Of a stretch of 7,724 nucleotides of DNA, positions 1 through 4,921 are shown in pieces (position 1 is the stretch's first letter; each line of letters opens with the position of its first letter). The position numbers and the translations under genes were made by a program. Under the pieces are notes generated by a model. The model was not told where the DNA came from and searched no databases. It saw only the letters and a list, made by a program, of their open reading frames with translations. The DNA is from Clostridiales bacterium (GTDB lineage: Bacteria > Bacillota > Clostridia > Lachnospirales > Lachnospiraceae). The stretch covers positions 1 to 7,724 of the forward strand of contig JAATEU010000585.1 in assembly GCA_015655565.1 (NCBI GenBank). The letters run 5' to 3'.

Positions 1-395
1 ATGCAGAAGGGATTGAGCCGGGTTCAACCTTAGCAACCATTACTTCTTTATCGGTTACCGCCGCATCCAAGCAAAAAGAAGCTGCATTTGATTTCCTGGC
101 GTTTGTATGCGGAACGGAAGGAGCAGAGATAATCGCGGATACCGGAACGATTCCTGCAATTAAAACAGAGGCTGTTATTGCCTCCGTTTCAGGTATGGAA
201 GGTTTTCCGGATGATGAAACCAGTGAGAAAGCATTAGCAACTGCAAATACTTACCTTGAAATGCCCGTTCATGAATACGGCTCTGAAATAGAAACCATAT
301 TAAATACGGCACATGATAATATTATGAGTGGCAATTCTACCATTGATGAGGGAATTCAATATATGAATACAGAGGTTCAAAAGCTGCTGCAATAG
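1..395 (+). CDS. Sugar ABC transporter extracellular solute-binding protein, C-terminal part (5' end outside window)
   Basis: The frame is open from base 3 to the TAG at 393-395, giving the last 130 residues. The ATG in mid-frame at 195 is internal, not a start. The segment has the look of the C-terminal lobe of family 1 carbohydrate-binding lipoproteins (SBP_bac_1, COG1653): an alternation of 'AASKQKEAAFDFLAFVCG', then 'GTIPAIKTEA', and a final helix 'GIQYMNTEVQKLL'. In these proteins this part packs against the ligand cleft and carries late helices typical of 'iDeal-xxaqkevnkll' endings. Two permease genes follow on the same strand, which supports the assignment: the binding protein captures a sugar outside the cell and hands it to the permease pair. 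The ligand cannot be told from this fragment, and the lipoprotein signal peptide is outside the window. Confidence 0.85.
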   Translation, partial: AEGIEPGSTLATITSLSVTAASKQKEAAFDFLAFVCGTEGAEIIADTGTIPAIKTEAVIASVSGMEGFPDDETSEKALATANTYLEMPVHEYGSEIETILNTAHDNIMSGNSTIDEGIQYMNTEVQKLLQ

Positions 396-412
396 GCAGT
401 TTTAACCCTCCC

Positions 413-442
413 GGGGCTGCCCCAATCAATGGAGGCAGCCCC
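413..442 (+). other. Intercistronic stem-loop after the binding-protein gene
   Basis: A perfect 9-base inverted repeat, GGGGCTGCC (413-421) and GGCAGCCCC (434-442), encloses a 12-base loop. It starts 18 bases after the stop codon. The bases after it (TAAAGTCC) contain no U-run, so it does not read as an intrinsic terminator. Stem-loops in this position commonly protect the 3' end of the abundant binding-protein mRNA from 3' exonucleases and so give more binding protein than permease; that role is inferred here. Confidence 0.6.
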
Positions 443-493
443 TAAAGTCCAGGCATGCGACTATAAAACACCGAGAATGTTTAAAACGGGAAA

Positions 494-530
494 AGGAGGG
501 TAAGCCGCTTTACGCGGCTTTTATATTAAT
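494..530 (+). promoter_or_regulatory. Shine-Dalgarno separated from the permease start by a hairpin (possible attenuator)
   Basis: AGGAGGG at 495-501 is the only strong ribosome site before the ATG at 531, but lies about 30 bases away. Between them is a perfect hairpin, AAGCCGC (502-508), loop TTTAC, GCGGCTT (514-520). If the 19-base hairpin forms, the remaining single-stranded spacing is about 10-11 bases, close to a working distance. The hairpin is followed by TTATATT, so it could also act as a weak intrinsic terminator that lowers permease expression. No ATG, GTG or TTG lies at normal distance from the SD. Confidence 0.5.
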
Positions 531-1610
531 ATGGATAAGAAAATCTCTGAAGAAAAACAAAATAATCTTATGGGGAAGAATGCAAGTAAGCTTGCTGTTC
601 TTGAAAAGCAGCTGGATGAATTATTTTCCCGGCTGGAGGTTGTAAAAAACCAAAAGGGAAAAGAAAAAGTACTTATAAATATTGCAAAAACCCGAAACAA
701 AATGAAACATATGAAGTATGGAGGGGTATTTAGTAAGGAGGCAAAAAGAAATTTAGTGGCATATTCCTTTATAGCTCCCAATTTCATCGGATTTACTGTA
801 TTTACCTTAGGGCCTGTTTTATTTGCTTTTGTTTTAGCCTTTCTAAAATGGGACGGTAATAATCCTATGGAGTTTGCCGGCCTGGATAATTTTGTGAAAT
901 TAACAACTGACACCAGATTTCTGGATGCCTTTGTCAATACAATTATTTTCAGTGCCGCCACAGTACCCCTTACCCTTTTGTGTGCGCTCGGGTTAGCAAT
1001 TACGTTGAATCAAAAGGTTAAATTCCGTAATCTATTCCGTACGGCAAGTTTCTTCCCTTATGTTGCATCCCTGGTTGCGGTAGCTGCCGTTTGGAATATG
1101 CTGTTTAGTCCCGCCAACGGACCGGTAAATATGTTATTGGCTAAGATAGGCGTGGCTGCGCAGAACCTCCCTAAATGGGCGGCGGATAAGGAATTTGCCA
1201 TGTTAACCGTAATATTATTCAGCGTCTGGAAATCTTTGGGATATTATATGGTAATTTATCTGGCAGGATTACAGGGAATATCCAGGGAACTGTATGAGGC
1301 AGCCTCTTTAGACGGTGCCAACGGCCGGCAGAAATTTAAATCCGTTACCTGGCCCATGCTTCAGCCGACAACCTTCTTTGTAGTGGTAATACTTACAATA
1401 AACTGTTTTAAGGTTTATGACCAGATTTATATGATTACGCAAGGCGGTCCGGGAACCTCTACCCTGGTTCTGGTTTACCATATTTATGAAACCGCATTTA
1501 AGACCTGGGATTTAGGGTATGCAAGTGCTATTTCAGTGGTTCTTTTCCTGCTTGTATTGATTGTTACACTGGTACAATTCAAAGGTGAAAAGAAATATGT
1601 AAATATGTAA
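531..1610 (+). CDS. Sugar ABC transporter permease, LacF/UgpA type (MalF family), with N-terminal extension
   Basis: This 359-residue protein is one of the two inner-membrane subunits of a binding-protein-dependent carbohydrate importer (COG1175). About six membrane segments can be seen, near residues 77-107, 132-158, 172-192, 223-246, 280-303 and 329-350. The EAA loop that contacts the ATPase is clear: E256-A-A-S-L-D-G262 through W274-P275. It is followed by the usual 'TQGGPGTST' (303-311) of this subfamily. Homologues usually have about 290-310 residues and start shortly before the first membrane segment. Here about 70 extra residues precede it; they are highly charged with leucine spacing ('LAVLEKQLDELFSRLEV'), suggesting a short cytoplasmic coiled coil. 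The start at 531 is the first in-frame start after TAA 501-503. Later starts are possible, including GTG 756 with AAGGAGG at 735-741. Its partner permease follows after 36 bases. Confidence 0.9.
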   Translation: MDKKISEEKQNNLMGKNASKLAVLEKQLDELFSRLEVVKNQKGKEKVLINIAKTRNKMKHMKYGGVFSKEAKRNLVAYSFIAPNFIGFTVFTLGPVLFAFVLAFLKWDGNNPMEFAGLDNFVKLTTDTRFLDAFVNTIIFSAATVPLTLLCALGLAITLNQKVKFRNLFRTASFFPYVASLVAVAAVWNMLFSPANGPVNMLLAKIGVAAQNLPKWAADKEFAMLTVILFSVWKSLGYYMVIYLAGLQGISRELYEAASLDGANGRQKFKSVTWPMLQPTTFFVVVILTINCFKVYDQIYMITQGGPGTSTLVLVYHIYETAFKTWDLGYASAISVVLFLLVLIVTLVQFKGEKKYVNM

Positions 1611-1646
1611 ACAGCTAATGCGGTAAATGACATTGGAGGAAGGACC

Positions 1647-2480
1647 ATGAAAAATAAAAAGAAATTAAAATCTAGCAGACTATTCCTGTATGCAGTATTA
1701 ATATTCCTTATGGTTTTAATGTTAATCCCTTTTATCTGGATGTTATCTGCATCGTTAAAATTAGATAAAGACGTATTTATATTTCCCATTGAGTGGATTC
1801 CGGGAAAGCCCAGATGGAAGAATTATATAGATATATGGACGAAGATACCCTTAGCTGCCTTTATACGCAATACGTCAAAGCTGACCGTTATTGTTACGGT
1901 GCTTCAGCTTTTAACCAGCAGCTTTGCAGCTTATGCATTTGCTAAATTAAACTTCAGGCACAGAAATACTTTGTTCCTGGCATATGTTGCAACCATTGCG
2001 GTTCCCTGGCAGGTCTATATGGTGCCGCAGTTTATGATGATGCGTTCCTTTGGGCTGAATGATACCCATACGGCAATTATATGCCTGCAGGCCTTTTCTG
2101 CCTTCGGGGTATTTATGATGCGCCAGTTTTATCGGAACATTCCGGACGAGCTTTGCGAAGCCGCCAGAATAGACGGAATGTCGGAATATAAAATATATGC
2201 CGGAATCATGCTGCCCCTGTCAAAGCCGGCTCTGTCCAGTTTATTAATATTTACCTTTGTAAGCACCTGGAACGATTTTTTGGGTCCTATGATTTATTTA
2301 AAATCAGAAGAGAAGAAGACCCTGCAGATTGGATTACGTATGTTTATCAGTCAATATTCCTCTGAGTATGGTTTAATCATGGCAGCCTCGGTCATATCCC
2401 TTATTCCGGTTCTTATTATCTTTATTTTATTGCAAAAGTATTTTGTGGAGGGTATCGCCTCTACCGGTATAAAAGGGTAA
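1647..2480 (+). CDS. Sugar ABC transporter permease, LacG/UgpE type (MalG family)
   Basis: This 277-residue protein is the second membrane subunit of the importer (COG0395). Six membrane segments lie near residues 12-34, 77-100, 107-127, 140-158, 193-215 and 241-262. The EAA loop runs from E171-A-A-R-I-D-G177 to L189-P190 and would dock onto the shared ATPase. The C-terminus 'YFVEGIASTGIKG' is the family signature ending. The length is normal for the family. The start has GGAGG at 1635-1639, 7 bases before the ATG. The gene lies 36 bases after the first permease and is surely co-transcribed with it. No ATPase gene follows, which fits systems energised by a common MsmX/MsmK-type ATPase encoded elsewhere. 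Substrate not determinable; di- or oligosaccharides are typical for this pair. Confidence 0.93.
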   Translation: MKNKKKLKSSRLFLYAVLIFLMVLMLIPFIWMLSASLKLDKDVFIFPIEWIPGKPRWKNYIDIWTKIPLAAFIRNTSKLTVIVTVLQLLTSSFAAYAFAKLNFRHRNTLFLAYVATIAVPWQVYMVPQFMMMRSFGLNDTHTAIICLQAFSAFGVFMMRQFYRNIPDELCEAARIDGMSEYKIYAGIMLPLSKPALSSLLIFTFVSTWNDFLGPMIYLKSEEKKTLQIGLRMFISQYSSEYGLIMAASVISLIPVLIIFILLQKYFVEGIASTGIKG

Positions 2481-2500
2481 GAAATCGGAGGTATTCTTAA

Positions 2501-2593
2501 TTGATAATAGCGGCAATCCTATATTGGGATGTTGATAGAAGGGCTGTTGCGGAATTTGTGATTATGTTTATTTCCGTTTGGAATTGGGTATAA
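2501..2593 (+). CDS. Possible 30-codon micro-ORF or remnant of a lost downstream operon gene
   Basis: A TTG at 2501 is preceded by CGGAGG (2486-2491) with a 9-base spacing and an in-frame TAA just upstream. The frame runs 30 codons to TAA at 2591-2593. The predicted peptide is hydrophobic and aromatic ('LYWDVDRRAVAEF' in its middle) and I do not recognise it. It begins 20 bases after the permease stop, where these operons often carry a further gene, and its last codons overlap the left arm of the operon's hairpin terminator. It could be the leftover start of a deleted gene, a real small membrane peptide, or chance. The good ribosome site is the only strong evidence. Confidence 0.25.
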   Translation: MIIAAILYWDVDRRAVAEFVIMFISVWNWV

Positions 2594-2629
2594 CCCCAAT
2601 CCAAACGGAATTTTAACAAACGGATTTTT
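2572..2629 (+). terminator. Terminator of the sugar-transporter operon, with a second copy of the 3' arm
   Basis: The left arm 2572-2588 (TTCCGTTTGGAATTGGG) pairs with 2595-2610 (CCCAATCCAAACGGAA) over 16 base pairs with one bulged A, and a six-base loop. TTTT follows at 2611-2614. The right-arm core CAAACGGA is repeated at 2617-2624 and followed by T5 (2625-2629), so the left arm has two possible partners. In the opposite direction no U-run follows, so a terminator for the minus-strand dpa genes is not evident. Confidence 0.75.
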
Positions 2630-2637
2630 CCTTCAAT

Positions 2638-3225
2638 TTAGAAAGGACTGATTACAACCGGCTGAATCTGCTTGCCTTCCAGTGCACTCTCCAGTGTCAG
2701 GGTCAGCAGATGGGTGTGGGCTATCATTGATTTAGGCTTACTGTTAGGATTATCCTGACCAAATGGAACGAAGTATATATTTTTGGTATTTAACAAAGTT
2801 CCGATGTTTTTCAGGTTTAAACCTAATGCATCGTTGGTTGCAATGGAAATTACCAGGGGTTTATTATTTCTGATATGTGCTTTTGCGGCCATAAGAACCG
2901 GTGTATCGGTTATTCCGCCGGCAAGCTTAGCTAAAGTGTTGCCGGTACAAGGAATTATGGCAAGAATGTCAAGAAGATTTTCCGGTCCGATTGGTTCAGC
3001 ATCTTCAATGGCTGTAATCGGATCCTTCCCGGTTAATTTTTTTAATTTATCATAAAAATCCAAAGCTTTACCGAATCTGCTGTTAATTTTTTGGGAATTG
3101 AAAGATAATACAGGGTAAACATTAGCATTTTCTGCCAAAAGGTGTTCTATTTCTTCAAACGCTTTATCGAAAGTACATAAGGAACCGGTTAATGCAATTC
3201 CTATATTTTTATTATGCAAAGACAT
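2638..3225 (-). CDS. dpaB: Dipicolinate synthase subunit B (SpoVFB)
   Basis: The 195-residue protein is the flavoprotein-like subunit of dipicolinate synthase, which oxidises dihydrodipicolinate-pathway intermediate (4-hydroxy-tetrahydrodipicolinate) to dipicolinic acid in the sporulating mother cell. Recognisable features are the N-terminal 'IGIALTGSLCTF' (residues 8-19), 'PCTGNTLAKLAGGITDTPV' (92-110), 'MAAKAHIRN' (112-120), 'TNDALG' (130-135) and 'YFVPFGQDNPNSKP' (151-164), all close to Bacillus SpoVFB (about 200 residues). I chose the ATG at 3225: the in-frame GTG at 3234 abuts the purine-rich ribosome site GGAAAGAA (3242-3235), whereas the ATG sits 9 bases after it, and the protein then begins like its homologues. 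The gene overlaps the end of dpaA by 14 bases, suggesting translational coupling of the two subunits. Confidence 0.95.
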   Translation of the reverse strand: MSLHNKNIGIALTGSLCTFDKAFEEIEHLLAENANVYPVLSFNSQKINSRFGKALDFYDKLKKLTGKDPITAIEDAEPIGPENLLDILAIIPCTGNTLAKLAGGITDTPVLMAAKAHIRNNKPLVISIATNDALGLNLKNIGTLLNTKNIYFVPFGQDNPNSKPKSMIAHTHLLTLTLESALEGKQIQPVVISPF

Positions 3226-4102
3226 ATGAATCACTTCTTTCCAGATTGGTTAATAGGTAATCAATTAAAAAGGTTGCAGATGATTTAGGCGCAAATTTAC
3301 CCGGAAGTCCAAGGCAAAGTTTTGCGTTTCTGAATAATTCCTTTGCAGAAAGGAAATCAACTCCACCGGGAGCTGACGCAATATCGATAATAACTACATC
3401 CGGGTTGGTCTTAACAAGCAGTTCTCTTGTAAGGACAAGAGCCGGTATCGTATTAAATATATAATCATATTGAAAGATTTTATCTTCCAGATCCGTAAGG
3501 AAAATATTGCCAAAAGAAGCTGCGTTTGCGGCAGCTAAAGCAAGCGAGGATCTTGCAGCAATATCGATATGGCCGCATAAGCCTTTTAATTTATCGGCCA
3601 ATGTGCGGGCACATCTGCCAAATCCCAATATCAGGCAGGAACTCCCATGAAGGTTGGTTGTGCTGCCTGAAATAGCCTCTGCAATGGTACCTTCTGCAGT
3701 TGCTATGGTATTGTATAAAATAACTTCTTCTTGTTCCATAAAATCTTGGCAGCAGATACCAAATCTGCCACAATGGTTTTTAATTTCCTTTGTCAGGCAC
3801 CCCCCATACAATTTTTGACCGGGGGAGAGTAAACGGCACAATTGTTCCATGGTTAAATCCGGCTGTGCTTTCTGAGATATAATATTTTTTCCATCCTTTG
3901 AGACCGGAATTGGAGTGATTATGATTTGACCGGAATAGATAGCTTCTGCTAAGGAATCAGCAAAAGAGCAGGATAAATCCATAGATGGATCCAAAAGTCC
4001 GTATACTGTAACAGAGAAATTACGGGCGATTAATTCATTTGCCATGTAAACCTGCCTTAAATCACCGCCAATAATTGCAAAATCATAATTAGTAGGATTC
4101 AT
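3212..4102 (-). CDS. dpaA: Dipicolinate synthase subunit A (SpoVFA)
   Basis: The 296-residue protein is the NAD(P)-binding subunit of dipicolinate synthase. The N-terminal part has 'FAIIGGDLRQVYMANEL' (8-24), the DpaA-type GGDxR nucleotide-fold start. The second Rossmann fold has 'LILGFGRCARTLADKL' (157-172) followed by 'AARS' (182-185). Then come 'NTIPALVLT' (217-225), 'IASAPGGVDF' (241-250) and 'GLPGKFAPKSSA' (265-276), all as in Bacillus SpoVFA. Length matches the family (about 295-300). The ATG has GGGAGG on the minus strand (4114-4109), 6 bases away. It is the first gene of a two-gene dpaAB unit; in B. subtilis the orthologous operon is read by sigma-K in the mother cell. Its presence predicts that the organism makes heat-resistant spores by the dedicated route, not by the EtfA-dependent route described for some cluster I clostridia. 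Confidence 0.96.
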   Translation of the reverse strand: MNPTNYDFAIIGGDLRQVYMANELIARNFSVTVYGLLDPSMDLSCSFADSLAEAIYSGQIIITPIPVSKDGKNIISQKAQPDLTMEQLCRLLSPGQKLYGGCLTKEIKNHCGRFGICCQDFMEQEEVILYNTIATAEGTIAEAISGSTTNLHGSSCLILGFGRCARTLADKLKGLCGHIDIAARSSLALAAANAASFGNIFLTDLEDKIFQYDYIFNTIPALVLTRELLVKTNPDVVIIDIASAPGGVDFLSAKELFRNAKLCLGLPGKFAPKSSATFLIDYLLTNLERSDSYVFA

Positions 4103-4179
4103 AAACAGCCTCCCATATTATTAATCAATGAGTTTTGCCATGGGTAAAACCCGGATGTCAATAAGAATATTGCATGCTT

Positions 4180-4206
4180 CAATATATGGCTTTTTATACA
4201 AAAAGT
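4180..4206 (-). promoter_or_regulatory. Candidate sigma-K-like promoter of dpaAB
   Basis: On the minus strand an AC (4206-4205) is followed after 16 bases by CATATATTG (4188-4180). This resembles the sigma-K pattern AC-N16/17-CATANNNTA, with a mismatch in the last base pair. It would put the start of transcription roughly 70 bases before the dpaA ATG. A TTGACA on the same strand (4162-4157) has no matching -10 at normal spacing. Such short degenerate motifs occur by chance in A/T-rich DNA. Confidence 0.3.
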
Positions 4207-4209
4207 TCG

Positions 4210-4400
4210 GCCTTCAAAGTAAGCAATCACTTTCAAATTATTATCTTTTCCGACATTTTTTTAAAATATTTTATGTTTTCTTGTAAAAAAGAATGATTTA
4301 TGCAGTTTAGTATATCTATTTGCTTATTTTTTTTTATTTTTGGTATTTTCGGTCGGTTGAAAAAGTAAATTCATACTTCTACTATTTTTCTTGAATTATT
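4210..4400. other. T-rich divergent intergenic region between dpaA and rpsO
   Basis: No open frame with a ribosome site is visible. The plus strand is rich in T-tracts, including T10 (4327-4336), which may bend DNA or act as an UP-like element for rpsO. I see no repeat or hairpin that I would defend. Confidence 0.5.
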
Positions 4401-4402
4401 TG

Positions 4403-4431
4403 TTTACATTTAAATTATACTGTGTTATAAT
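4403..4431 (+). promoter_or_regulatory. Vegetative (sigma-A) promoter of rpsO
   Basis: TTTACA (4403-4408) and TATAAT (4426-4431) are separated by exactly 17 bases, and TGT before the -10 makes it an extended -10 element. Transcription should start near 4438, about 84 bases before the ATG. An overlapping weaker pair, TTGAAT (4391-4396) and TATACT (4416-4421), has a 19-base spacer and may be a minor second promoter. Confidence 0.88.
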
Positions 4432-4449
4432 ACAAACCGTATTAAAAAA

Positions 4450-4497
4450 GCCGATACTCGGAATCAGGACACTCCGACCTTAATCTTGGTATCAGGC
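4450..4497 (+). promoter_or_regulatory. Structured rpsO leader, probable S15 autoregulatory site
   Basis: An outer stem pairs GCC-GATAC (4450-4457) with GTATC-A-GGC (4489-4497), eight base pairs with one bulged A. Inside it TCGGA (4458-4462) pairs with TCCGA (4473-4477), directly stacked on the outer stem, leaving an 11-base strand at 4478-4488. The element starts about 12 bases after the predicted transcript start and ends 11 bases before the ribosome site. Ribosomal protein S15 represses its own mRNA through varied leader structures in several bacterial phyla, including Firmicutes. S15 binding here is inferred from position and shape. Confidence 0.55.
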
Positions 4498-4521
4498 GTT
4501 TAAAATTCAGGAGGAAAAATT

Positions 4522-4788
4522 ATGATTAGTAAAGAAAAAAAACAGGAAATTATTTCAGCTTATGGAAGAACACCGGAAGATACCGGATCTCCGGAAGTAC
4601 AAATCGCTCTTTTATCTGCCAGAATCAATGAATTGACTGAGCATTTAAAGAAAAATAAGAAAGATCATCACTCAAGAAGAGGCCTTCTTAAAATGGTTGG
4701 TCAAAGAAGAGGATTACTTGAATACTTAAAGAATACAAACATAGACGGATACCGTAATTTAATTGAACGTTTAGGTCTGAGAAAATAA
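4522..4788 (+). CDS. rpsO: 30S ribosomal protein S15
   Basis: The 88-residue protein has the normal length of bacterial S15, which binds the 16S rRNA central-domain three-way junction and nucleates assembly of the platform with S6 and S18. Conserved features are '[12 protein letters not shown]' (20-31), the loop 'DHHSRRGLL' (48-56) whose histidine, serine and arginines contact the rRNA, and '[10 protein letters not shown]' (60-69). AGGAGG (4509-4514) lies 7 bases before the ATG. The gene has its own promoter and its own terminator, so it is probably monocistronic here, unlike many genomes in which pnp follows directly on the same strand. Confidence 0.98.
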   Translation: MISKEKKQEIISAYGRTPEDTGSPEVQIALLSARINELTEHLKKNKKDHHSRRGLLKMVGQRRGLLEYLKNTNIDGYRNLIERLGLRK

Positions 4789-4864
4789 TCCGGTAGCCTA
4801 AGGTTATTCTTTACTGCATTGCCATGGGAGCTAAGACGGAATAAAATTTACCCGGCCTGTGCAT

Positions 4865-4908
4865 AAAAAAAGTTTCCTGCATCGTTAACTTTGCAGGAAA
4901 CTTTTTTT
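4865..4908. terminator. Bidirectional intrinsic terminator between rpsO and the FAD-dehydrogenase gene
   Basis: GTTTCCTGC (4872-4880) and GCAGGAAAC (4893-4901) form a perfect 9-base-pair stem with a 12-base loop. It is flanked by A7 (4865-4871) and T7 (4902-4908), which also pair and give a U-run in either direction. It serves the convergent genes rpsO (stop at 4788) and the minus-strand gene (stop at 4922). Confidence 0.95.
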
Positions 4909-4921
4909 GTACCGGTTATGA

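Noticed and set aside
1..33. ATG at base 1 as a gene start
   Set aside because: This frame stops at TAG 31-33; the coding frame of the binding protein is the one beginning at base 3.
521..961. Minus-strand open frame opposite the first permease
   Set aside because: Antisense shadow of a well-supported membrane protein gene; no ribosome site and no recognisable protein features.
1484..1789. Minus-strand open frame across the junction of the two permeases
   Set aside because: Spans the ends of two real genes and their ribosome site; low-complexity Asn/Ile/Phe composition typical of antisense to membrane genes.
2783..3055. Plus-strand open frame inside dpaB
   Set aside because: Shadow of dpaB, which has clear family motifs throughout.
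3226..3234. GTG 3234 as the dpaB start
   Set aside because: It would directly abut the ribosome site; ATG 3225 has proper spacing and gives the homologous N-terminus.
3591..3773. Second minus-strand frame inside dpaA
   Set aside because: Lies wholly within dpaA in another frame, with no ribosome site; composition rich in His, Arg, Trp, as expected for a shadow.
4157..4162. TTGACA on the minus strand upstream of dpaA as a vegetative promoter
   Set aside because: A perfect -35 word, but no acceptable -10 at 16-19 bases.
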